From Candidatus Symbiobacter sp. (GTDB taxonomy: Bacteria > Pseudomonadota > Alphaproteobacteria > Elsterales > Elsteraceae), in assembly GCA_030054015.1 (NCBI GenBank), contig JASGCR010000007.1:1-18885 (forward strand): DNA of 18,885 nt, written 5' to 3'. The translations under genes and the position numbers were made by a program. The notes under the pieces were generated by a model, which was not told where the DNA came from, ran no database searches, and saw only the letters and a program-made list of their open reading frames with translations. Of this stretch, positions 1-6,464 are shown in pieces (within the stretch, counting starts at the first letter, position 1; the number at the start of each line of letters is the position of its first letter).

Positions 1-84
1 TTCTATCCCCCCCTTCTAAAGAAGGGGGGGTAAAGAGATTTTCGACTTATTCAGACCTTCCCTAAGAGCCTGTGCGATAATTAT
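1..84. repeat. Direct repeat copy 1 of an 84-bp block
   Basis: The first 84 bases recur at 379-462 with one mismatch (position 78). The block holds a C7/G7 hairpin (7-30) and the left half of the GACCTTCCCTAAGG palindrome, and it runs into the left end of a miniature element. It probably arose by segmental duplication or by repeated insertion into the same repeat. Confidence 0.9.
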
Positions 85-191
85 TAAAAGGTGAGTTAGT
101 GCGTCTTCACCCGCCGCTTGCGTTAGCAAGCGAGTCGGGGCAAGACGCAACTTAAAATTCATAATATGACTCTTAATTTTGAATCAGGCTC
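66..191. mobile_element. MITE-like element A (126 bp)
   Basis: The ends are GAGCCTG (66-72) and CAGGCTC (185-191), flanked on both sides by TAA (63-65 and 192-194), which reads as a 3-bp target duplication. The interior has outer arms GCGTCTT/AAGACGC around a CTTGC-GTTA-GCAAG hairpin. The element has no ORF and so is non-autonomous. It sits inside the GACCTTCCCTAAGG palindrome, whose other half resumes at 195. A related element lies at 4748-4984 in the opposite orientation. GAG ends with TNA target duplications resemble the IS1031 group of the IS5 family as I recall it, so that affiliation is an inference. Confidence 0.8.
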
Positions 192-221
192 TAAGGTAAA
201 GTCTGAATCAGTCTAGTTTTA

Positions 222-245
222 CCCCCCCTTCTTTAGAAGGGGGGG
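222..245. repeat. C7/G7 hairpin
   Basis: CCCCCCCTTCT-TT-AGAAGGGGGGG is a perfect 11-bp stem. Similar hairpins occur at 7-30, 385-408 and 18851-18878. It belongs to the palindromic repeat mosaic and lacks the T-tract of a standard terminator. Confidence 0.85.
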
Positions 246-247
246 GT

Positions 248-282
248 AGTTTCGCTTAGTTGCGAAGCAACTTAGCGAAACT
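248..282. repeat. 16-bp stem hairpin
   Basis: The arms 248-263 and 267-282 are complementary over 16 bp except one T-T mismatch, with a GAA loop. It is nested beside the arms CTTGGGGGGGTTG (281-293) and CAACCCCCCCAAG (333-345), which form a further 13-bp inverted repeat. Confidence 0.8.
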
Positions 283-343
283 TGGGGGGGTTGAGATGTT
301 GAAAATATATTAATAGAAGCGAACTATTATACCAACCCCCCCA

Positions 344-408
344 AGAAAAGCTTTGGCTCGTAAGCACTCGCCAAGCTTTTCTATCCCCCCCTTCTAAAGA
401 AGGGGGGG
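344..408. repeat. Two adjacent hairpins
   Basis: AGAAAAGCTT-TGGC (344-357) pairs with GCCAAGCTTTTCT (370-382) with one bulged base. It is followed by the second C7/G7 hairpin at 385-408. The second copy of the 84-bp direct repeat spans 379-462. Confidence 0.8.
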
Positions 409-443
409 TAAAGAGATTTTCGACTTATTCAGACCTTCCCTAA

Positions 444-511
444 GAGCCTGTGCGAAAATTATCCGTCTACTAACCTTTTGTTTTATTTGACAATAATTTT
501 CGCACAGGCTC
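444..511. mobile_element. MITE-like element C (68 bp)
   Basis: Perfect 19-bp terminal inverted repeats, GAGCCTGTGCGAAAATTAT at 444-462 and its complement at 493-511, enclose 30 bp. TAA flanks both sides (441-443 and 512-514). Both ends match the left-end type of element A, so this looks like an internally rearranged or minimal derivative of the same family. It has no ORF. Confidence 0.8.
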
Positions 512-514
512 TAA

Positions 515-631
515 GTGACACGCTTCCTTTTAACCTTGAGGGGTGGTAAGCTTTTTCAATGAACTTATGATTAAAAATTTTCAATGATCTTACGCGAAAT
601 TAGCGACTTAAAATACAGACTAGCCAGGCCT
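515..631. other. Intergenic DNA without recognised features
   Basis: An AT-rich stretch between the repeat mosaic and the clpS promoter. I see no gene, RNA or clear repeat in it. Confidence 0.5.
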
Positions 632-659
632 TTGCACTCGGCTTAAAATCGCCTATACT
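632..659 (+). promoter_or_regulatory. Candidate sigma70 promoter for clpS-clpA
   Basis: TTGCAC (632-637) and TATACT (654-659) are separated by 16 bp and lie about 300 bp upstream of clpS with no better gene between. This implies a leader of roughly 290 nt. It is a motif match only. Confidence 0.45.
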
Positions 660-824
660 GCCTGAGCAAGACCAGAGAGACCGTCAGGTACTTTGGGAAA
701 AGAGGCGACAGGGCGGGCCAGGGGACGTGCCAGGGGGAATCACTGTGCGAATTAAGGGCTTGGAATATGTTGCGGGCAACCTAAATAGAATTATGTTGTT
801 TGATCGTGATGTTCTGCCCGCCAG

Positions 825-900
825 ACTGGGGCCAAGCACTGGGGCCAAGCACTGGGGCCAAGCACTGGGAATCGGCTTGGTGCTTGAAAAAAGCACCAAG
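825..900 (+). repeat. 13-bp tandem repeats plus hairpin in the clpS leader
   Basis: ACTGGGGCCAAGC is repeated three times (825-863) plus a partial copy (864-869). A 10-bp hairpin follows, CTTGGTGCTT (876-885), loop GAAAA, AAGCACCAAG (891-900). The CCAAGCAC inside the repeats is complementary to GTGCTTGG in the hairpin, so alternative pairings are possible in the transcript. A GTG-started 72-codon frame (727-945) crosses the region and ends at the clpS ribosome-binding site, but I do not recognise its product. Confidence 0.7.
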
Positions 901-956
901 GCGGGGGGAGCCGGGGCGGGGGCCAATGGGTTTAGAAATGACTGAGGCTAGATCAA

Positions 957-1283
957 ATGAGCGGGGATATTAAACGGGATCGTCATCAGTTAGATGTGGG
1001 GGTTATCGTCCGCGATAAACCGCAGACGAAGAAGCCGCCTATGTATAAAGTACTGATGTTGAATGATGATTACACACCAATGGAATTTGTGATTCACGTA
1101 TTAGAAAGGTTTTTTGCCAAAAATCGTCAAGAAGCAACGCAGATAATGTTGCATGTACATCAACAAGGCGTGGGTGTATGTGGGGTCTTCACCTACGAAG
1201 TTGCCGAAACCAAAGTGACCCAGGTTATGGATTTCGCACGTAAACATTTGCATCCGTTGCAATGTACTTTGGACAAGGACTAA
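957..1283 (+). CDS. clpS: ATP-dependent Clp protease adaptor ClpS
   Basis: ClpS delivers N-end-rule substrates to the ClpAP protease in the cytoplasm. It binds destabilising N-terminal residues in a pocket and docks on the N domain of ClpA. The 108-aa protein has the usual family length. A flexible N-terminus (about 1-27) precedes the core beginning YKVLMLNDD. The pocket residues N36, D37, D38 and H66 are in place, and the GVFTYEVAETK strand is typical. The ATG at 957 has TGAGG nine bases upstream. clpA follows after four bases, the common bacterial order, so the two are surely one transcript. The identification rests on recognisable family sequence along the whole length. Confidence 0.97.
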   Translation: MSGDIKRDRHQLDVGVIVRDKPQTKKPPMYKVLMLNDDYTPMEFVIHVLERFFAKNRQEATQIMLHVHQQGVGVCGVFTYEVAETKVTQVMDFARKHLHPLQCTLDKD

Positions 1284-1287
1284 CCGC

Positions 1288-3612
1288 ATGTTGTCGCGTC
1301 GACTTGAAAAATCGTTACACAAAGCTTTGGATTTCGCCAATCAAAGGCGGCATGAATATGCCACGTTGGAGCATTTGCTGCTGGCCTTGACCGAAGACCA
1401 GGACGCGGTCGCGGTGTTTCGTGCCTGCGGTGTTGATCTCGAACAACTCAAACGTGATTTGTTGCATTATATCGAAACCGACCTGGCCAATTTGGTCGGG
1501 GCGCGGCCCGAAGAAGCGAAGCCCACCGCCGGATTCCAACGGGTGGTGCAACGGGCGGTAATCCATGTCCAATCATCCGGCCGGGCCGAGGTTACCGGGG
1601 CCAATGTGTTGGTGGCCTTGTTCTCGGAACGCGAATCACACGCGGTGTTTTTCCTCCAGGAACAGAAAATGTCCAGGTTTGATGCGGTGAATTATATCTC
1701 GCACGGCATCACCAAAGCGGCGGGCTCGGCCGAGCGTCCGGATCGGGCTGAGACGCGCCGGGTCCGTGATGCCAATGCCAATGCCGAGGAAGAGGTCACT
1801 GCCGAACGCCCCCCCAAACGCGGTCACGAGGCGTTGGACAATTATTGCGTCAATCTCAATAAAAAAGCCACTTCGGGCAAAATTGACCCTCTGATTGGCC
1901 GCGAGTCCGAAGTGGATCGCACCATCCAAATTTTGTGCCGTCGCACCAAAAACAACCCGCTTTATGTCGGCGACCCTGGCGTCGGGAAAACCGCGATTGC
2001 CGAGGGGCTGGCGCGGCGTATCGTCCATAAAGAAGTTCCCGAAATCTTGCTCGATGCCACGATTTTCTCGTTGGATATGGGGTCTTTGCTGGCGGGAACC
2101 CGTTACCGCGGCGATTTCGAGGAACGGTTAAAAGCGGTGCTGACGGAAATTGAAAATCACCCCAAGGCGATTTTGTTCATCGATGAAATCCACACGGTGA
2201 TCGGGGCCGGGGCAACATCGGGCGGGGCGATGGATGCCTCGAATTTGCTTAAACCGGCTTTGGCGGCGGGGCATTTGCGCTGTGTCGGCTCGACCACTTA
2301 CAAAGAATATCGCAATTATTTTGAAAAAGACCGCGCCCTGGTGCGGCGTTTCCAAAAAATCGATGTGGCAGAACCCTCTTTGGATGATTCAATCAAAATC
2401 CTGCGCGGGTTAAAGCCTTATTACGAAGAGCATCACCACGTGCGCTATACCGCAGATGCGATCAAGGCGGCGGTGGAATTGTCGTCACGTTATATCACCG
2501 ACCGCAAATTGCCCGACAAAGCCATCGATATTATCGACGAAGTCGGGGCGGCGCAAATGCTCTTGCCCCTGCCCAAACGCAAAAAAACCATCACGGTCAA
2601 GGATGTCGAGGGGGTGGTGGCCAAAATCGCCCGCATCCCGCCAAAATCAGTGTCGAGCGATGACCGTACGGTCTTGAAAAACCTCGACCGCGATTTGAAA
2701 ACGGTGGTGTTTGGGCAAGACGAGGCGATTGCCGCCCTGTCCACCGCCATCAAATTGGCACGGGCGGGCTTGCGTGAACCCAAAAAACCGATTGGTTCCT
2801 ATTTGTTTTCCGGCCCCACCGGTGTCGGCAAAACCGAAATTGCGCGGCAATTGGCCAAAGTACTCGGCATCGAATTGGTGCGGTTCGACATGTCCGAATA
2901 TATGGAACGCCATTCGGTCAGCCGCTTGATTGGGGCGCCGCCTGGCTATGTTGGCTTTGAACAAGGCGGCTTGCTGACCGATGCGGTGGATCAACATCCC
3001 CATGTGGTGTTGTTGCTCGATGAAATCGAAAAAGCCCATAATGATTTGTTCAATATCTTGCTGCAAGTGATGGATCATGGCCGCCTGACCGATCATAACG
3101 GCAAAAATGTCGATTTCCGCAATGTGATCTTGATCATGACCACCAATGCTGGCGCGGCCGATTTAGCCAAACCTGCGATTGGCTTTGAACGGGCGGGGCG
3201 CGAAGGGGCCGATACCGAGGCGATTGAACGGCTGTTCTCGCCGGAATTCCGCAACCGCTTGGATGCCATTATCCCGTTTGCGCCTTTGTCGCCCGATACC
3301 ATGAATTTGGTGGTGGATAAATTTATCATCGAACTTGAGGCGCAATTGTCGGAACGCCATGTGGTGATCGAATTGTCCAAAATTGCCCGCGAATGGCTGT
3401 CGGTCAAGGGCTATGATGCCAAATATGGGGCGCGTCCTTTGGCGCGTGTTATCCAGGAATATGTCAAAAAACCCCTGGCCGAGGAATTATTATTCGGCAA
3501 ATTGGCGCGTGGCGGTACCGTTATGGTCGATGTCGCGGACGATAAACTTTCATTCGTTTTCGCCGAGCCGCCAACCGGTCATGAATTAAAAGAACCTGAA
3601 TTGGTAGAGTGA
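1288..3612 (+). CDS. clpA: ATP-dependent Clp protease ATP-binding subunit ClpA
   Basis: AAA+ unfoldase that threads substrates into ClpP. The 774-aa length is typical of ClpA. Residues 1-145 form the double Clp-N domain. The first AAA module has Walker A GDPGVGKT (228-235) and Walker B LFIDEIH (296-302). The second has GPTGVGKT (509-516) and VLLLDEIEKAH (574-584). There is no long coiled-coil middle domain between the modules, which excludes ClpB. The IGF loop at 631-633 is the ClpP-docking tripeptide, so it should partner ClpP rather than act alone. The ATG lies four bases after the clpS stop, with AAGGA inside the end of clpS as ribosome-binding site. An antitoxin gene begins ten bases downstream. 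Confidence 0.98.
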   Translation: MLSRRLEKSLHKALDFANQRRHEYATLEHLLLALTEDQDAVAVFRACGVDLEQLKRDLLHYIETDLANLVGARPEEAKPTAGFQRVVQRAVIHVQSSGRAEVTGANVLVALFSERESHAVFFLQEQKMSRFDAVNYISHGITKAAGSAERPDRAETRRVRDANANAEEEVTAERPPKRGHEALDNYCVNLNKKATSGKIDPLIGRESEVDRTIQILCRRTKNNPLYVGDPGVGKTAIAEGLARRIVHKEVPEILLDATIFSLDMGSLLAGTRYRGDFEERLKAVLTEIENHPKAILFIDEIHTVIGAGATSGGAMDASNLLKPALAAGHLRCVGSTTYKEYRNYFEKDRALVRRFQKIDVAEPSLDDSIKILRGLKPYYEEHHHVRYTADAIKAAVELSSRYITDRKLPDKAIDIIDEVGAAQMLLPLPKRKKTITVKDVEGVVAKIARIPPKSVSSDDRTVLKNLDRDLKTVVFGQDEAIAALSTAIKLARAGLREPKKPIGSYLFSGPTGVGKTEIARQLAKVLGIELVRFDMSEYMERHSVSRLIGAPPGYVGFEQGGLLTDAVDQHPHVVLLLDEIEKAHNDLFNILLQVMDHGRLTDHNGKNVDFRNVILIMTTNAGAADLAKPAIGFERAGREGADTEAIERLFSPEFRNRLDAIIPFAPLSPDTMNLVVDKFIIELEAQLSERHVVIELSKIAREWLSVKGYDAKYGARPLARVIQEYVKKPLAEELLFGKLARGGTVMVDVADDKLSFVFAEPPTGHELKEPELVE

Positions 3613-3622
3613 GGTTATATTT

Positions 3623-3874
3623 ATGCTTAATTTAAACCTTGATCTTGGGGCCGAGACGGAGGCGCGGCTGGTTTTGCTCGCCCAAAGCCATGGCCAAAGC
3701 GTCGAAGACACAGTCGGGGGCGCAATCGCAACGCTTTTATCCAAAAGTGAGCCACCGCGAGAATTTCGTCCTAATGCCGAAACTTTAGAGTCATTTGCGC
3801 AATATGAACGAGGAGAGTATAAATCGTTCAACACAATCGAAGAACTCATGGCCGACTTAAATGCGGACGATTAA
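3623..3874 (+). CDS. Antitoxin of a DinJ/YafQ-like type II pair
   Basis: The 83-aa acidic protein is placed and sized as the antitoxin of the toxin gene that overlaps its last 14 bases. The N-terminal part (LNLNLDLGAETEARLVLLAQ, then SVEDTVGGAIATLL) looks like a short strand followed by helices, as in ribbon-helix-helix antitoxins. The tail (about 50-83, ending MADLNADD) is acidic and probably wraps the toxin. Such proteins neutralise the toxin and repress their own promoter. No separate promoter is evident: the start lies ten bases after the clpA stop with GAGG in front, so the pair may be read from the clpS-clpA transcript. The exact family (RelB, DinJ or other) is uncertain, and the assignment leans on the toxin. 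Confidence 0.72.
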   Translation: MLNLNLDLGAETEARLVLLAQSHGQSVEDTVGGAIATLLSKSEPPREFRPNAETLESFAQYERGEYKSFNTIEELMADLNADD

Positions 3875-4145
3875 GCGAACCCCAAATTTTAAGCGGGATT
3901 ATAAACGCTGTAAAGCGGGTCAAAACAGGTCGGCTTTAGAGTCAGTTTTGCCCGAAATTGTCCTTAAACTTGCTCAGGATTTGCCGCTTGAGCCAAGATA
4001 CCGCGATCATGGATTGCTTGGTCGTTGGCGGGGTTATCACGAATGTCATGTAAAGCCGGATTTACTTCTGCTCTATCGCAAAATTGGCAAGGATAGTTTG
4101 GTATTACATCGTTTAGCCTCGCACAGCGAACTGGAATTGGCTTAA
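3861..4145 (+). CDS. yafQ: YafQ-family mRNA interferase toxin
   Basis: A 94-aa basic protein of the RelE/ParE fold, YafQ branch, which cleaves mRNA in the ribosomal A site. Recognisable features are the start TIKRTPNFKRDYKRCK, then LEPRYRDHGLLGRWRGYHECHVKPDLLLLYR and the tail LASHSELE. The histidines in DH, CHV and SHS and the aspartate in KPD match YafQ catalytic positions. The terminal aromatic residue of E. coli YafQ seems to be leucine here, so activity may differ. The ATG overlaps the antitoxin by 14 bases, giving translational coupling typical of these pairs. Degradation of such antitoxins by Lon or Clp proteases is known in other bacteria, which makes the place behind clpA suggestive but unproven. 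Confidence 0.85.
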   Translation: MRTIKRTPNFKRDYKRCKAGQNRSALESVLPEIVLKLAQDLPLEPRYRDHGLLGRWRGYHECHVKPDLLLLYRKIGKDSLVLHRLASHSELELA

Positions 4146-4191
4146 GCAAAATAGCGAGAGATGGGGATTGATTTAATATAACCGTCACGGC

Positions 4192-4614
4192 TCAGATCAA
4201 ACAGTTCGGCGGGTCACACCAACACATAATGCCCTCGTGAATCCAGTCCCAGGTGCGGTAGTCAATGGTGAGCGGTTCCGCCGCCGCAATATCTCGAAGG
4301 GCATAGAGCACAACCCGATCACGGTGACCAACATTGGGGCGGCAGGAATGATTCATAAAGGCCAGGCCAAATTGCGTTTCACTCTCTGCCCCCACCTCCA
4401 TCGCATAGAGAATATCGCCATCGAGCGCGATCTCGACAACATGGCTGAGATCAAAATTGTCGGGAATCTTGCCCCCCTCTAGTTTGATGGCGCGCACTGG
4501 CCCGCCAAAAACGCCGAGGATCGCATTCTGGCGAATGGCGCAGCGTGCGACCAGACCGCGTTGTCCATTGGTTAGTACCTCGTCCTTTACCAGGTCAAAA
4601 TTGGTATAGGTCAT
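4192..4614 (-). CDS. SET-domain protein, probable lysine methyltransferase
   Basis: The 140-aa protein consists almost wholly of a SET domain, which transfers methyl from S-adenosylmethionine to lysine side chains. The N-terminal strand GQRGLVARCAI corresponds to the GxG motif. The core signature NHSCRPN (88-94) and the following LTIDY (115-119) are intact. The C-terminus is CWCDPPNC (131-138), a C-x-C-x4-C post-SET motif that with C91 could hold one zinc. The start at 4614 is preferred over an upstream in-frame ATG because AGGAGG lies just before it. It is a single minus-strand gene between two toxin-antitoxin regions. The substrate is unknown: ribosomal or other bacterial proteins are as likely as host histones. 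Confidence 0.85.
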   Translation of the reverse strand: MTYTNFDLVKDEVLTNGQRGLVARCAIRQNAILGVFGGPVRAIKLEGGKIPDNFDLSHVVEIALDGDILYAMEVGAESETQFGLAFMNHSCRPNVGHRDRVVLYALRDIAAAEPLTIDYRTWDWIHEGIMCWCDPPNCLI

Positions 4615-4747
4615 TTGCCCCCTCCTCTGAGAATTTTGGTTTAGCTTTCCACGATAATAGGCCAAAATTGGTCCTGTGAAAAGGGTTTAACCTTGTCGAA
4701 GTTATTGAGGTGTATTAAAATAAACGCCAGAGATAACAAGGATTTGA

Positions 4748-4984
4748 GAGCCTGATTCAAAATCAAGTATCATATTATGAATTCTAAGTTGCGTCTTACC
4801 CCGCCGCCGCCGTAAGGCGGCGAGTCGGGGTATCCAGCTTGCTCGAAATGTCTATTTCGAGCAAAAAAGTTGATTTTATAACGCGCAGACGCGCGTTATA
4901 GCTGGGTCACCCGACTCGCTTGCTAACGCAAGCGGCGGGTGAAGACGCACAAAACTCAACTTTTAATAATTTTCGCACAGGCTC
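4748..4984. mobile_element. MITE-like element B (237 bp)
   Basis: It has the same ends as elements A and C (GAGCCTG at 4748, CAGGCTC at 4978-4984), flanked by TGA at 4745-4747 and 4985-4987. Its outer parts match element A in reverse orientation. The middle carries about 110 extra bases that extend the palindrome and contain the hairpins GCTCGAAAT-GTCT-ATTTCGAGC (4841-4862) and TATAACGCGC-AGAC-GCGCGTTATA (4877-4900). There is no ORF. It fills most of the 384-bp gap between the SET gene and the first MNT gene and abuts the latter's ribosome-binding site. I see nothing in the rest of the gap (4615-4744). Confidence 0.85.
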
Positions 4985-4998
4985 TGAGGAAAACGGCG

Positions 4999-5697
4999 AT
5001 GATAAACAAAATCTTTCCCGACCGCGAAATATTGGAAAAATTCTGCCAAACCAATCACATCACCAAAATGAGTCTGTTTGGTTCGGTCTTAAAAGGGTGC
5101 GACACGCCGCAAAGTGATATTGATTTATTGGTCGAATTTGATCCAAATCATATTCCCGGCTTGCTTCGCTTCGCGGGGATGCAGAATCAGTTGTCGGATA
5201 TGATGGGCGGCAGGGCGGTCGATCTTCGTACAAAAGGTTTCTTATGCCGTTACACGCGCGATGAAGTTTTGGCCGAAGCGGAACCAATTTATGAAGCCGC
5301 TAAGCCCACCAAACGATACGACTTGCGTCTATTTCTTTCAGTCGCATTTCTGGTGTTTTGGTTCGGAAACAGCGTATCTGCCCAAGAATCACAAAATACA
5401 GTCAAGGATACTGCCTCGCCAGTGCCATTGGAAAAACCGTTGGAAAAACCATCTGCGGCGCAGGACGATCACACCGAACCCAGGCATAAAACCAATAATT
5501 TCGTCATGATCGCCTGTATGGGGCCATTTACCTTATTTGGGTTGGCAATGATGCTGCTCGAAGATCCAAAATATGATTCATGGGGTGGCTGGCGAGACGC
5601 AGTGGCGATACCTTTGGCCATTATTGGCTTGCCGACTGGGGTGGTGTGGTGGTTTGCCAGCGGCGTGGTGACGGGGGGTTATTGTTGGAATCTCTGA
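4999..5697 (+). CDS. MNT nucleotidyltransferase fused to a signal-peptide/membrane segment
   Basis: The 232-aa protein has two unrelated halves. Residues 1-101 are an MNT (MntA-type) domain with an intact GSX10DXD motif (G28, S29, D40, D42), very close to the two downstream MNT genes. Residues 102-232 begin KRYDLRLFLSVAFLVFWFG followed by NSVSAQES, which reads like an N-terminal signal peptide now sitting internally. A Pro/Lys-rich linker (about 140-165) and two hydrophobic segments (168-187 and 200-224) follow. Against the third MNT gene, loss of one base at its GCATAA stop (here GCTAA, about 5299) would produce this read-through. No HEPN partner follows. The ATG at 4999 is chosen because it aligns with the paralogues and has GAGGA eight bases upstream. 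It may be a decaying fusion or a new protein; function is unknown. Confidence 0.75.
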   Translation: MINKIFPDREILEKFCQTNHITKMSLFGSVLKGCDTPQSDIDLLVEFDPNHIPGLLRFAGMQNQLSDMMGGRAVDLRTKGFLCRYTRDEVLAEAEPIYEAAKPTKRYDLRLFLSVAFLVFWFGNSVSAQESQNTVKDTASPVPLEKPLEKPSAAQDDHTEPRHKTNNFVMIACMGPFTLFGLAMMLLEDPKYDSWGGWRDAVAIPLAIIGLPTGVVWWFASGVVTGGYCWNL

Positions 5698-5698
5698 A

Positions 5699-5754
5699 AC
5701 ACTCTGGCGGTCTTGATTGGGCTAAGATATAATGGGGGATAAGGAGGCCGTGTG
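5699..5754 (+). promoter_or_regulatory. Duplicated upstream region of the second MNT gene
   Basis: The stretch ACACTCTGGCGG through TATAATGGGGG to AAGGAGG (5741-5747) is repeated almost exactly at 6408-6464 before the third MNT gene. TATAAT (5728-5733) is a plausible -10 box without a clear -35 at normal spacing. AAGGAGG lies seven bases before the ATG at 5755 and four before a GTG at 5752, favouring the ATG. Confidence 0.55.
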
Positions 5755-6057
5755 ATGATAGATAAAATCTTTCCCGACAGCGAAGAACTTAAAAAATTCT
5801 GCCAAACCAATCACATCACCAAAATGAGTCTGTTTGGCGATGTGGTACATGGCATCGATGCGCCCGACAGCGAGGTCGATGTTTTGGTGGAATTCGATCC
5901 AGATCATATTCCTGGCTTAATCCGTTATGCCGGGATGCAAAATCAGCTTTCGGATATGCTGGGGGGGAGGCCAGTTGATTTAAGGACAAAAGGGTTTTTG
6001 AGTCCGCAAGAATTTGCGCGTGCGATTGGCGAAGCCGAGAATATCTATGCTTCATGA
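5755..6057 (+). CDS. mntA: MNT-domain antitoxin with altered catalytic motif (copy 2)
   Basis: A 100-aa minimal nucleotidyltransferase of the MntA family, the antitoxin of HEPN/MNT (type VII) systems, which in studied cases AMPylates a tyrosine of the HepT toxin. The fold signature is clear (MSLFG, VDVLVEFDPDHIPGL, GGRPVDLRTKGFLS). The catalytic GSX10DXD motif is changed: G28-D29 replaces GS, and E40-V41-D42 replaces DXD. These changes are shared with copy 3 but not with the fused copy upstream. The HEPN gene overlaps its end by 11 bases, as in an operon. Metal and nucleotide binding may be impaired, so this is either a non-enzymatic antitoxin or a modified enzyme. Confidence 0.88.
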   Translation: MIDKIFPDSEELKKFCQTNHITKMSLFGDVVHGIDAPDSEVDVLVEFDPDHIPGLIRYAGMQNQLSDMLGGRPVDLRTKGFLSPQEFARAIGEAENIYAS

Positions 6058-6388
6058 TGACGCCACTACCCTTGGATATTTGGAAAATGCCGCAATAAAT
6101 AGCCAAAAAATTGCCATCGGTCGGTCGCGCGGTGATTTTGATAATGACATAACCTTGCGATTTGCCTTGATTTATTGTGTGTTGATAATTGGTGAGTGCG
6201 CCTCAAAAATTTCTCTGACATTGCGCCATGACAATCCGCAAATTCCATGGCATAATATGATTTCAATGAGAAATATCTTAATTCATTCATTTTACGCCAT
6301 TGATCATGGCGTTTGTTGGAATGTATTGGCCCATGAAATCCCTCAACTCCTTGCCCAATTAAAACAGGTTAAGATTAACGATGTATAA
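6047..6388 (+). CDS. hepT: HepT-like HEPN ribonuclease toxin (copy 2)
   Basis: A 113-aa all-helical HEPN protein of the HepT/DUF86 family, RNases that are the toxins of MNT/HEPN pairs. The core IGECASKIS, the IPWHNM turn and the active-site motif R75-N-I-L-I-H80 are present, giving RX4H. Known HepT proteins have RX4HXY, where the tyrosine is AMPylated by MntA. Here the position is F82, with a tyrosine one residue further on (HSFY). The ATG at 6047 overlaps the MNT gene by 11 bases. The GTG at 6014 lies deeper in the MNT gene and is less likely. RNase activity is probable since R and H are kept. Confidence 0.88.
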   Translation: MLHDDATTLGYLENAAINSQKIAIGRSRGDFDNDITLRFALIYCVLIIGECASKISLTLRHDNPQIPWHNMISMRNILIHSFYAIDHGVCWNVLAHEIPQLLAQLKQVKINDV

Positions 6389-6407
6389 ACGCATCCTCCA
6401 GCCTAAG

Positions 6408-6464
6408 ACACTCTGGCGGTCTTGATTGGGCTAAGATATAATGGGGGGGTAAGGAGGCCGTGTG
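6408..6464 (+). repeat. Second copy of the MNT upstream cassette
   Basis: Near-identical to 5699-5754, with two extra G in the TATAATGGGGG stretch, and it carries the same AAGGAGG (6451-6457) before ATG 6465. The similarity continues into both MNT coding regions. This shows that the second and third pairs arose by tandem duplication of about 710 bp. Confidence 0.85.

Noticed and set aside
727..945. 72-codon GTG-start frame upstream of clpS
   Set aside because: No recognisable product; it crosses 13-bp tandem repeats whose length is not a multiple of three, and it has no good ribosome-binding site. Not listed as a gene.
4939..4998. Upstream start of the first MNT gene
   Set aside because: The extra codons come from miniature element B and have no counterpart in the paralogues; ATG 4999 has the ribosome-binding site.
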